From contig NZ_ABVL01000028.1 of NCBI RefSeq assembly GCF_000173075.1, positions 1 through 64,000 of the forward strand: a stretch of 64,000 bases of DNA, read 5' to 3'. The DNA comes from Chthoniobacter flavus Ellin428. Its GTDB lineage: Bacteria; Verrucomicrobiota; Verrucomicrobiia; Chthoniobacterales; Chthoniobacteraceae. The position numbers and the translations under genes were made by a program. Within the stretch, counting starts at the first letter, position 1. Each line of letters begins with the position of its first letter. Shown here in pieces: positions 42,277 to 51,086 of this stretch. The notes under the pieces are model-generated. The model was not told the origin of the DNA, ran no database searches, and saw only the letters and a program-made list of their open reading frames with translations.

Positions 42277-44343
42277 ATGAAGATTTCGCTCCCGCTCCCG
42301 CTATTCGCACTGCTCGTCCTCAGTCTGCCACTCACCCACGCTGGCGAAAGTACTGTCCAGGCACCGCCGCTGGCCGACGTGGCCGCGGAGGTAAAGCAAG
42401 GACTTACCGTCTCCTTCACTGCCGGAGGCAAGACCGACACCCACGGAGCGCGTCTCGTCGCGCTCTACGTCCCGGCGGGCGAAGCGCCCACTCCCTTCCT
42501 GGCCCCGGGCACGTTCACTGCGAAATGGGAAGGCGAGATCGTTTCGGAGTTGCGGTCGGAATACACCTTCACCGTCGAGACCACGGGAACAGTCACCGCC
42601 ACACTCAATGGCCAGCCGTTGCTCGACAGCCGCCAGCACGCGGACCCGCATCCCACGCAATTGCAGAAAGGCGCCAACAAGCTCGTCGTTGAATTCCAGA
42701 GCCCCGCGCAAGGCGATGCCATGGTGCGCCTCCTGTGGTCGTCGAAGGAATTTCCTCGCGAGCCCGTCCCTCCGATTGCCTTCCAGCACGATGCGAACGC
42801 CAGGGATCTCCGTACGGGCGAACGCCTCCGCGAAGGCCGTCTCCTCTTCGCGCAGAACCATTGCGCTGCGTGCCATGACGGCACGGGGACGCTGCCACCG
42901 AAGGGGGAAGGCATGCCGGAACTCGCACAGGATGCGCCGCTCTTCGACGCCATCGGGGACAAGTATCGCGAAGCATGGCTGGCCGCGTGGATCAACGATC
43001 CGCACAGCATTCGTCCACATGCGTTGATGCCCAAAGTCTTCGCCGGTGAAGCTGGGAAGATCGATCAGCGCGCCGCCGACCTCGCGGCGTTCTTCGTTTC
43101 CACATCGACGACGAAGGAGGAGGAAAAGGCCATCGACGACGCGCTCGTCGCACAGGGCGGTGCGCTCTTTGCCAATCTCGGCTGCATCGCCTGCCACACC
43201 AAACCCGATGCCGACGGCAACGACGAGCACGACCGCGTTCCACTCTCGCATGTGAAAGCAAAATGGCACCGCAACGCGCTGGTCGCCTACTTGCAGGATC
43301 CCGCGAAGAGCTACGCCTGGAATCGAATGCCGCATTTCCGACTGACCGATACGGAAGCGAACCAACTCACGGAATATTTGCTCGGAACGGCCAATCGCGA
43401 ATTCACCGGCGCCCCCAAAGGAGACGCCGCGCGCGGCGCGCAATTGCTCACCACCTCCGGATGCTTGAATTGCCACGCGGGCGTCCCGCCGACAATCACT
43501 CCCAACCTGACCGCCACGCTCCAGAGCGGTTGGGCCAAGGGCTGTCTCGGCACCGATGCTGCATCACATGGCAAGGCGCCCGACTTCAGCTTCACTCCCG
43601 CACAACGCGAGGCGCTGGTCGCGTTTGCCGCCGATGGTTTCGCTTCGCTGAAACAGGACACCTCCGCGGAATTCGCCGAACGCCAGATCAAAAACCTGCG
43701 CTGCACGGCGTGCCATCCGCGCGATGGCCAGCAAAGCGTGTGGTCGCAGCTCGAGGAAGAAGTCGTCGCGTTGCAAAGCGGCGCGCCGCTCGAGGAAGGC
43801 GAAGGCAAACCGATCTACACTACCGCCCTACCCGCGCTCACCTGGTTCGGGGAAAAGCTGCGCCCGGATTATCTCGCCACGTTCATCGCCGGCCATGAGG
43901 CGAACAAACCTCGCCCGTGGATCGTCGCCCGCATGCCGGGCTTCGCCACCTACGCGGAAAACTTCGCCAAAGGCCTGCCGCATCAGCAGGGCTTTGGGCC
44001 GGTGCCCGCGGAACCGCCGGGCGATCCCGCCAGGATCAAGATCGGGGAAACGCTTGTCGGCGAGAATGGCGGCTTCAATTGCATCCAGTGCCACATCCTC
44101 GGCAAGCGCGCCGCCACGGCCGTTTTCGAGGCGCCGGGTCCGAACCTCGCCTGGGGGCCGCAACGTTTGCGGAAAGAATACTTCCTGCGCTGGACCCTGG
44201 CGCCGACCCGCATCGATCCCGATACCAAGATGCCGAAGTTCGCCGACGACGAGGGCAGGACGCCCCTCACCGACTTTTTCCATGGCAATGCGGCGGAACA
44301 ATTCGAGGCCATCTGGGAATTTCTTCATACCGTGCCTCGTTAG
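42277..44343 (+). CDS. Pentahaem c-type cytochrome with an N-terminal PA14-like domain
   Basis: This 688-residue exported protein (signal MKISLPLPLFALLVLSLPLT) has a PA14-like carbohydrate-binding-type domain at about 40-160 (RSEYTFTVETTGTVTATLNG, KGANKLVVEF). Then come five haem-c motifs: CAACH (196), CIACH (303), CLNCH (396), CTACH (476) and CIQCH (602). Methionine-rich contexts such as HALMPKVF, NRMPHFRL and TKMPKFADDE may give axial ligands. It would carry electrons in the periplasm, probably from the preceding DUF6797 protein. This PA14-plus-multihaem arrangement is common in Verrucomicrobiota and Planctomycetota. Confidence 0.92.
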   Translation: MKISLPLPLFALLVLSLPLTHAGESTVQAPPLADVAAEVKQGLTVSFTAGGKTDTHGARLVALYVPAGEAPTPFLAPGTFTAKWEGEIVSELRSEYTFTVETTGTVTATLNGQPLLDSRQHADPHPTQLQKGANKLVVEFQSPAQGDAMVRLLWSSKEFPREPVPPIAFQHDANARDLRTGERLREGRLLFAQNHCAACHDGTGTLPPKGEGMPELAQDAPLFDAIGDKYREAWLAAWINDPHSIRPHALMPKVFAGEAGKIDQRAADLAAFFVSTSTTKEEEKAIDDALVAQGGALFANLGCIACHTKPDADGNDEHDRVPLSHVKAKWHRNALVAYLQDPAKSYAWNRMPHFRLTDTEANQLTEYLLGTANREFTGAPKGDAARGAQLLTTSGCLNCHAGVPPTITPNLTATLQSGWAKGCLGTDAASHGKAPDFSFTPAQREALVAFAADGFASLKQDTSAEFAERQIKNLRCTACHPRDGQQSVWSQLEEEVVALQSGAPLEEGEGKPIYTTALPALTWFGEKLRPDYLATFIAGHEANKPRPWIVARMPGFATYAENFAKGLPHQQGFGPVPAEPPGDPARIKIGETLVGENGGFNCIQCHILGKRAATAVFEAPGPNLAWGPQRLRKEYFLRWTLAPTRIDPDTKMPKFADDEGRTPLTDFFHGNAAEQFEAIWEFLHTVPR

Positions 44344-44351
44344 CCGCCCCC

Positions 44352-44421
44352 TCTTAATCTTACTCTTAATCGTAATCCTCTCCGGAAAGATTAAGATTAC
44401 GATTAAGAGTAAGATTAAGAA
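44352..44421. repeat. Perfect 26-bp inverted repeat
   Basis: TCTTAATCTTACTCTTAATC plus GTAATC (44352-44377) is perfectly inverted at 44396-44421 (GATTACGATTAAGAGTAAGA plus TTAAGA) around an 18-nt loop. The arms are also built of an ACTCTTAATC/TCTTAATC sub-repeat. It sits directly after the cytochrome stop (44343) and 27 bp before the AraC-type regulator, so it may be a terminator or a regulator site. Confidence 0.9.
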
Positions 44422-44448
44422 TAGCAGTCAGCGCGTGCGCGCTTTCGC

Positions 44449-45345
44449 ATGAAATCCAAACCCGCACTTCCACCGGTCGACATGGAGACTTACGTCCCCG
44501 CGGCGATTACCGTCGTCCGTCGCTCTGTGGGCTGGCCGGGGATCATCGCCCACGAGCGGCGCGGCAAATCCGGGGCGGTCGATTATCCCGGTGGGATTCG
44601 GCAGCACGTCCTCTACTGTTTCCTCGATTCTCTCCGCAGCGATGTCTTCCTGAACGGCCAGAAAGAGACGGTGCATTACAAGGCAGGCGATTGCCGCTTC
44701 ACGCCCGCGGGGCGTCCGGTCGCCTTTCGTTGGATCGGCGACGTGCGCGTGCTCATGCTTGGTTTCCAGCCTTGGTTTTTCGATCGGGTGGCCGCCGAGC
44801 TCAACACCCCGGCGGCGCTGCCGGCGGAAATCAATACCCGGAAACTCAGCGCCCGACACCCGGTCTCGGTCCTCATGCAACAGCTTCACCAGGAGCTCGA
44901 CGCCACCGCCGGCGCCGCCCTCGCTGCCGAGGGCCTGGCCCGGGCAATTGCCGTGCAAATCCTGCGCGAGTTTGATCACATTCGCGGCGCCAAACCCGCC
45001 CCAGCCGCTCCCCCGCTCGCGGTGCTAAAGGTCGTCGAGCTGATGCGCACGCGCATCGGCGATTCCCTCGCTCTCGAAGAACTCGCCGAAGTCGCCGGCC
45101 TCAGCCCGTTCCACTTCGCCCGCCAGTTCAAGACCGCCACCGGCCATCCGCCGCACGACTACCTCATTCGCCTGCGCGTCGACCGGGCTCAGGAGCTCAT
45201 TCGCCAGCACAGCCGGGAGTGGACCATGGCGGCGATCGCCAATGAATGTGGCTTCGCGGACCAGAGTCACATGGCCCGGCACTTCAAGCGGGTTCTCGGC
45301 GTCAGCCCCGGCGAATTTGCCGAAGCCAATCCCAGCTTGCGCTGA
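44449..45345 (+). CDS. AraC-family transcriptional regulator
   Basis: This 298-residue protein has an N-terminal cupin-like sensor region (residues 20-140, YKAGDCRFTPAGRPVAFRW). A C-terminal AraC DNA-binding domain (about 195-295) has two helix-turn-helix motifs: LALEELAEVAGLSPFHFARQ with FKTATGHPPHDYLIRLRVDR, and MAAIANECGFADQSHMARHF with KRVLGVSP. It lies 113 bp upstream of the efflux permease in the same direction, so it may control that pump in response to a small molecule. The target is inferred. Confidence 0.92.
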   Translation: MKSKPALPPVDMETYVPAAITVVRRSVGWPGIIAHERRGKSGAVDYPGGIRQHVLYCFLDSLRSDVFLNGQKETVHYKAGDCRFTPAGRPVAFRWIGDVRVLMLGFQPWFFDRVAAELNTPAALPAEINTRKLSARHPVSVLMQQLHQELDATAGAALAAEGLARAIAVQILREFDHIRGAKPAPAAPPLAVLKVVELMRTRIGDSLALEELAEVAGLSPFHFARQFKTATGHPPHDYLIRLRVDRAQELIRQHSREWTMAAIANECGFADQSHMARHFKRVLGVSPGEFAEANPSLR

Positions 45346-45458
45346 TTTCCACCGCATCCGCGCTGGAAAGAGTCCGCAAGATCGTTCTCATACGACCGCA
45401 AGCGCGTCCAATCGCAATCGTCTCGCCTCCCTGACATTAGCGGACCTGATCGACCCAT

Positions 45459-48400
45459 ATGTGGATCGTCCGCCTAGCGCTTCGGCGCCCCTACACTTTC
45501 ATCGTCGCTTCGCTGCTGCTGCTGCTGCTCACGCCCTTTGTGCTGCTGCGCACGCCGACCGATATTTTCCCGGCGATCAACATTCCGGTCATCTCGGTCA
45601 TCTGGCAATACGCCGGTCTGAGCGCCCAGGAAATGGAGCAGCGCATCCTCTTCAATCACGAGCGCTCGCTTTCGGCCACGGTCACGGACATCGAGCACGT
45701 CGAATCGAACAGCTACAACGGCGTCGGCATCATCAAGGTCTTCCTGCAACCCGGCGCCAACGTCGATGGCGGCGTCGCCCAGATCACCGCGGTGGCGCAG
45801 ACCATTCTCAAGCAGATGCCGCCCGGCCAAACGCCGCCGCTGGTCATCCGCTACAACGCGTCGACCGTGCCGATCCTGCAATACAGCTTGAGCAGCAAGA
45901 AGCTCAGCGAGCAAGAGGTCGCGGACCTCGCGCTGAACCAGGTCCGCGTGGGCATCGCCAATATTCCCGGCGCGCAAATCCCGTGGCCCTATGGCGGACG
46001 CCAGCGCACCGTGGTCGTCGATCTCAATCTCGACGCCCTCAAGTCCAAGAACCTCAAGGCCCAGGACATCGTGGACGCGGTCAATGCGCAGAACCTCATC
46101 CTGCCCAGCGGCACGTCCAAGATCGGCCAGACAGAATACGACATCTCGGTCAACAGCAGCCCGCGTGTTTTGGAGGAGCTCAACAACCTGCCGATCAAGC
46201 GCGTCAACGGTACGACCATTTATGTGAAGGACGTCGCCCAGGTCCGCGACGGCTTCAATCCGCAGACCAATATCGTGCGCATGAACGGCCAGCGCGGCGC
46301 GCTCATCACCATCATGAAGAGTGGTTTTGCGTCCACGCTCGACGTCGTGCGCAAGGTAAAGGCGCAGTTGCCCAAGGTGCTCACTACCGTCACCCCCGAT
46401 CTCGATGTGCAGGAGTTCGCGGATCAGTCGCTCTTCGTGCGCGCCGCCATCAGCGGCGTGCTCAAGGAAGGCACCATCGCCGCCGCGCTCACGGCGATCA
46501 TGATCTTGCTCTTCATCGGCTCCTGGCGCAGCACGGTCATCATCGCGCTCTCCATTCCGCTGAGCATTCTCGTCTCGCTTGCCGTGCTCAGCGCGCTCGG
46601 GGAGACGATCAACCTGATGACGCTCGGCGGACTTTCCCTGGCGGTCGGTATTCTCGTCGACGACGCCACCGTGGAGATCGAGAACGTCCATCGCCAGATG
46701 GCCATGGGCAAACCGCTCGTCACCGCCATTCTCGATGGCGCGGAGGAAATCGCCCTCCCGGCTTTCGTCAGTACGCTGTGTATCTGCATCGTCTTCGTGC
46801 CGATGTTCTTCCTCACCGGTGTCGCCCGCTTCCTCTTCGTGCCCCTGGCCGAGGCGGTGGTGTTCGCCATGCTGGCCAGCTACTTCCTCTCGCGCACGCT
46901 CATCCCCACACTGGTGATGTATTTCTATCGCAACTCGCCTTACACCGGCCACGGGGAAGGCGAGGACCATGCGGATGAAGCGCCGCCCCGGGGTTGGTCC
47001 GCGCCGTTCGTCATCATCCAGCGCGCTTTCGAGCGTGGTTTCTCTGCGTTCCGCGGGGGCTATCGCAATCTGCTCACCACCATCCTGCGCAAGCGCTGGA
47101 CCTTCGCCACGATTTTCCTGCTCTTCTGTCTCGCCACCTTCCTCCTCGGAGGGCAGCTCGGACAGGACTTCTTCCCGAAGGTCGACGGCGGCCAGATCCG
47201 CCTGCACCTCCGCGGACGCAGCGGTACCCGCATCGAAGAAAGCGCGCAATTTGTCGGACGCGTGGAAAAGACCATCCAGGAAGTGATCCCAAAATCTGAG
47301 CTCGATGGCATCCTGGATAACATCGGCATTCCCTTCTCCGGCATTGCGCTGAGCTACAGCAATAGCGGTGTCATCGGCACGAGCGACGCGGACATCCTCA
47401 TCTCGCTCACTCATGATCATCGCCCCACGGAGGGATACATTCACGAGCTGCGCTCCCGCCTCAATCACGAATATCCCAACACCATCTTCTACTTCCTGCC
47501 GGCGGACATTGTCAGCCAGACGCTCAACCTCGGTCTACCCGCGCCGTTCGACGTGCAGATCTATGGCCGTGACCTGGTCACGAATCGCGCCATCGCCGCC
47601 CAATTGGCCGACAAGATTCGCCGCGTGAATGGCGCGGTCGACGTCCGGGTGCAGCAACCGGCCGACTTGCCGCGGCTCACCGTGAATGTCGATCGCGACA
47701 AGGCCGGCGAGCTCGGCCTGCAGGAACGCGACGTGGCCAATTCCGTGCTGCTCTCCCTGAGCGGCAGCGGCCAGGTGCAGCCCGTCTACTGGCTCAATCC
47801 CAAGCTCGGCATTCAATACACGATCAATATCCGCGCCCCCGAGCATGTCATGGATTCGATTCCGGCGCTCGAGGACATCCCGGTGAGCAGCAGCCGCGGC
47901 GGCGACGGGGACGGCCAGATCCTCACGAACGTCGCGTCCATCCAGCGCAGCCAGACCACGCCGGTTTTCTCGCATTACAACGTGCTTCCGGTCATCGACG
48001 TCTTCGGCGGCGTTTCGGGACGCGACCTCGGCGGCGTCTTGCGCGACGTTCAGCCGATCCTCGACGAGGCCAAGAAGACCCTGCCTCGCGGCAGTTTCAT
48101 CGAAGTGCGTGGCCAGGCGGAAACGATGCACAGCAGTTACGTGGGTCTCGGCCTCGGTCTCTGCGGCGCCATCGTGCTCATCTACCTCCTGCTGGTGGTG
48201 AATTTCCAAAGCTGGCTCGATCCTTTCATCATCATCAGCGCCCTGCCCGGCGCCCTTGCCGGCGTCATCTGGGGTCTGTGGGTCTCCCACACCGCGCTCA
48301 GCGTGCCCGCCCTCATGGGGGCGATCATGAGTCTCGGCGTCGCCACGGCGAACTCCGTGCTCGTGGTCACCTTCGCCCGCACCAATTTCCACGACGGCAT

Positions 48401-48692
48401 GGACGCCACCGCCGCCGCCCTGCTCGCCGGCGCCACCCGCCTCCGCGCCGTGGTCATGACCGCGCTGGCCATGATCATCGGCATGCTCCCCATGAGCCTG
48501 GGACTCGGCGAAGGCGGCGAGCAAAATGCGCCCGTGGGCCGCGCCGTGATCGGCGGCCTCCTCCTCGCCACACTAGCCACCCTTTTCTTCGTGCCCGTGG
48601 TCTTCAGCCTCTGCCACCCGCGGCGCCATGTGAATACCGCGCCCACCATTCTCGACGAAACCTCCCGCGAAGAGGAACTCGCCACCGCTTGA
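45459..48692 (+). CDS. RND efflux permease (HAE1 family)
   Basis: This 1,077-residue inner-membrane protein has the RND layout: TM1 (IVASLLLLLLTPFVLLRTP), a large periplasmic loop, TMs 2-6 containing the proton-relay GILVDDATVEIEN, a second periplasmic loop and TMs 7-12 (LGVATANSVLVV). It exports drugs or other amphiphilic molecules by proton antiport. Its adaptor follows 13 bp downstream. No outer-membrane TolC-type gene is next to them, so one must be supplied elsewhere. The gene order (permease before adaptor) is the reverse of the common acrAB order. Confidence 0.95.
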   Translation: MWIVRLALRRPYTFIVASLLLLLLTPFVLLRTPTDIFPAINIPVISVIWQYAGLSAQEMEQRILFNHERSLSATVTDIEHVESNSYNGVGIIKVFLQPGANVDGGVAQITAVAQTILKQMPPGQTPPLVIRYNASTVPILQYSLSSKKLSEQEVADLALNQVRVGIANIPGAQIPWPYGGRQRTVVVDLNLDALKSKNLKAQDIVDAVNAQNLILPSGTSKIGQTEYDISVNSSPRVLEELNNLPIKRVNGTTIYVKDVAQVRDGFNPQTNIVRMNGQRGALITIMKSGFASTLDVVRKVKAQLPKVLTTVTPDLDVQEFADQSLFVRAAISGVLKEGTIAAALTAIMILLFIGSWRSTVIIALSIPLSILVSLAVLSALGETINLMTLGGLSLAVGILVDDATVEIENVHRQMAMGKPLVTAILDGAEEIALPAFVSTLCICIVFVPMFFLTGVARFLFVPLAEAVVFAMLASYFLSRTLIPTLVMYFYRNSPYTGHGEGEDHADEAPPRGWSAPFVIIQRAFERGFSAFRGGYRNLLTTILRKRWTFATIFLLFCLATFLLGGQLGQDFFPKVDGGQIRLHLRGRSGTRIEESAQFVGRVEKTIQEVIPKSELDGILDNIGIPFSGIALSYSNSGVIGTSDADILISLTHDHRPTEGYIHELRSRLNHEYPNTIFYFLPADIVSQTLNLGLPAPFDVQIYGRDLVTNRAIAAQLADKIRRVNGAVDVRVQQPADLPRLTVNVDRDKAGELGLQERDVANSVLLSLSGSGQVQPVYWLNPKLGIQYTINIRAPEHVMDSIPALEDIPVSSSRGGDGDGQILTNVASIQRSQTTPVFSHYNVLPVIDVFGGVSGRDLGGVLRDVQPILDEAKKTLPRGSFIEVRGQAETMHSSYVGLGLGLCGAIVLIYLLLVVNFQSWLDPFIIISALPGALAGVIWGLWVSHTALSVPALMGAIMSLGVATANSVLVVTFARTNFHDGMDATAAALLAGATRLRAVVMTALAMIIGMLPMSLGLGEGGEQNAPVGRAVIGGLLLATLATLFFVPVVFSLCHPRRHVNTAPTILDETSREEELATA

Positions 48693-48705
48693 ACTATTTC
48701 GCAAG

Positions 48706-49985
48706 ATGAACGCCCAATCTGAATACCTCACCAATCACCGGACCAACGACGAGGGTGCCAATGGGCTCGCCGTGGGCGAAGCGCCGCAACCGACCGCCCG
48801 CCCCCATCATCCTGCCGTGAAAGAAGAGCCCCCAACCCAACCGCCGCGCCTCGGCCGCATCGTTTTTTTCCTCTTCCTCGTGGTAGCCGCCGCACTGACG
48901 ATTGGGCTGCTCCCGCGCCTGCGGGAGCGGAAGCAAGTCGCCGAGGATACGCGTGATCTGGCCACCCCGACCGTCGCCGTCATCTCTCCCGCGCCCGCGA
49001 AGATGACTGAGCCGTTGGTCCTTTCCGGTGAACTGCGTCCGGTGATCGAAGCCTCCATTTACGCGCGCGCCAATGGCTATGTGCGCCGCTGGCTGGTCGA
49101 TCTCGGCGCACACGTCGAAGCGGGCCAGTTGCTCGCCGAACTCGATACCCCGGAAATCAATCAGCAACTTTCGCAAGGCCAGGCCGAGCTGACGCAGGCC
49201 GAAGCCGCAGCCCAACTGGCCGAGGTCACGGCCAAGCGCTGGAAGGAAATGTTGCAGGCCAAAACCGTGAGCCCGCAGGAGGCCGATGAAAAGGTCAGCG
49301 ATCTCGCCTTGAAGCGTGCCACCGTGGAAGCGGCTCGGGCCAATGTGAAGCGCCTCAACGAGTTGGTGGGCTTCGCTCATGTGACCGCGCCCTTCAACGG
49401 CATCATCACCGCCCGCCACCTCGACGTTGGCCAATTGGTCACCGCCGGCGCCGGTCAGGAACTCTATCGCCTCGCCCAGATCGACAAGCTGCGCGTGTTC
49501 GTGCACGTCCCGCAAAACTACGCGCGGAGCACCGTGGTCGGACAACCCGCAGAGCTCACCCTGCCCGAAGCGCCTGATCACAAATACGACGCCAAGGTCG
49601 TGCGCACCGCCGGCGCACTCGATATCGCGACCGCACCCTCCTCGTCGAATGCGAAGTCGATAATCCGAATAACGAAATTCTCGCCGGCAGCTATGGTTTG
49701 GTGCGTTTGACCGACGCGCATCCCGAAGCCGCGCTCACCTTGCCCGCCAGCACGTTGATCTTCCGTTCGCAAGGCCCGCAGGTCGCCGTCGTGGAGAACA
49801 ACCGGATCAGCCTGCGCAAGATCAAGATCGGCCGCGATTTCGGCTCCATCATCGAAGTGCTCTCCGGTGTGACTGCGGCCGATCAGGTAGTCACCGTCCC
49901 GTCCGACTCGTTTGCCGATGGCATCGAGGTGCGCGTCGCGGAGCCTGCCAAGACGACCGCGCAGAACGCGGAAGCGGCGAAATAG
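48706..49985 (+). pseudogene. RND periplasmic adaptor (membrane fusion protein), frameshifted
   Basis: It starts at 48706 (MNAQSEYLTNHRTNDEGANG), has one membrane anchor (IVFFLFLVVAAALTIGLLP), a biotinyl-lipoyl-like hairpin (YGxVRRWLVDLGAHVEAGQLL), an alpha-helical coiled coil and a beta-barrel domain, as in HlyD/AcrA adaptors. Near 49633 (GCGACCGCACCCTC) one base seems to be missing; in the next frame it continues TLLVECEVDNPNNEILAGSY and reaches the stop at 49985. A single C in the ACC run would restore an uninterrupted protein. The pump is probably functional if this is a consensus error. Confidence 0.85.
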
Positions 49986-50033
49986 TAAGCTGTCGCGAAA
50001 CACCCAACACCCAACGGGCTTTCCCGCAAAAAA

Positions 50034-50079
50034 CCTGCCATCCTGAGCGCGTCACACGCTCAGGGTGGCAGGGCTTTTT
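50034..50079 (+). terminator. Rho-independent terminator of the RND operon
   Basis: CCTGCCATCCTGAGCG pairs with CGCTCAGGGTGGCAGG around a CGTCACA loop and is followed by CTTTTTG. It lies 48 bp after the adaptor stop and before the convergent epimerase gene. The stem is long and GC-rich. The minus strand has a weaker A/T tail (AAAAAACC), so it may stop transcription from both sides. Confidence 0.85.
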
Positions 50080-50085
50080 GGGGAC

Positions 50086-50966
50086 TTATCCCAGCAAATC
50101 CTTCAGCGCCCCTTCCACTTCCGGGAACTGAAATCCGAACCCGTGCTCGCAGGCCAGCGAGGGAAGCACCCGTTTGCTGTCGAGGATCTCTTCGGAAAAA
50201 TCGCCCAGCGCCGCGCGCAGCAAAAACGCGGGGACGCGAAGGAAGGCCGGCCGATGCAACTGTTTCGCCAGCAGCCGTGTGAAGTCGGCGTTGCGCACCG
50301 GCCATGGAGCCGCCGCATTCAGCGGCCCGCGAATGTCCAGGTTTTCCACGGCGAAGAGCGCCAGGCGCGCAACGTCTTCGAGGTGAATCCAGGACATCCA
50401 TTGCTTTCCATCCCCGAGCTTCGCCCCGAAGCCGAAGCGAAACGGCAGGGCCATAACGGGTAGCGCTCCACCCTTCCGTCCCAGGACGACGGCCGTGCGC
50501 AGACACACCACCCGCGTGTCGGAAGTGCGGTAGGCTTCGGTCTCCCACGCCTGCACCGTTTCCGCGAGGAAGCCTTTGCCCACCGTCTTGCGCTCCGTCA
50601 GATCCTCCTCCCCGCGATCGCCATAGAATCCGATCGCCGAAGCGCAAACCAGCACCTCCGGTTTGACCTCCGCCGCGGCGATCGCTTCCACCACGCGACG
50701 CGTGCCGACAATGCGACTGCGGGCAATGCGTTTCTTTTTCGCCGGAGTCCAGAGCCCCATCGGCGATTCGGCAGCCAGATGAATGATGGCCTCACAACCG
50801 GAATATCCGGCGTCGCATCGAGTGAAAACGACCGCATGGTGCAGCCCGGGATCGCGCGGTCCGGGTGGCGCGAGAAAGCAATAATTTCATGCCCCCCGCC
50901 CGCAGAGCGATATCGAGAAATCTTTTGCCCGAGAAACCCCGAGGCGCCAGTCAGTCCGATGTGCAT
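50086..50966 (-). pseudogene. TIGR01777-type NAD-dependent epimerase (YfcH-like), frameshifted
   Basis: The start at 50966 (MHIGLTGASGFLG) is an N-terminal Rossmann glycine motif. In the next frame KRFLDIALRAGG continues, then HEIIAFSRHPDRAIPGCTMR, and after another shift near 50802 the long intact part MGLWTPAKKKRIARSRIVGT ... VLVCASAIGFYGD ... LDIRGPLNAAAPWPVRNADF to 50086. The motifs identify the TIGR01777 family of sugar-nucleotide-epimerase-like SDR proteins, whose substrate is unknown. Three one-base indels, each next to a G or C run, are needed to restore it, which points to sequencing error. Confidence 0.85.
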
Positions 50967-50974
50967 AGGGGATG

Positions 50975-51067
50975 AACATCCAACATCCAACGCCCAACAT
51001 CCAACATCCAATCACGCAGGCGTGAGGCGGTAGCGCTTCTTCGATTGGATGTTGGGTATTGGATGTT
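50975..51067. repeat. CATCCAA repeats forming an inverted repeat
   Basis: AACATCCAACATCCAACGCC and CAACATCCAACATCCAATC (from 50975) are inverted against GATTGGATGTTGGGTATTGG and ATGTTC (to 51067). A small GCGTGAGGC...GC loop lies between. It lies between the start of the epimerase gene and the end of the giant surface protein, both on the minus strand, so it could terminate transcription of the latter. Confidence 0.75.
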
Positions 51068-51086
51068 CTGCCTCTTCCCGCCCCTC

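Noticed and set aside
45242-46978. A 578-residue plus-strand frame overlapping the AraC and RND genes
   Set aside because: It overlaps two well-supported genes in another frame and is rich in Arg, His and Gly with no domain. It is a shadow frame.
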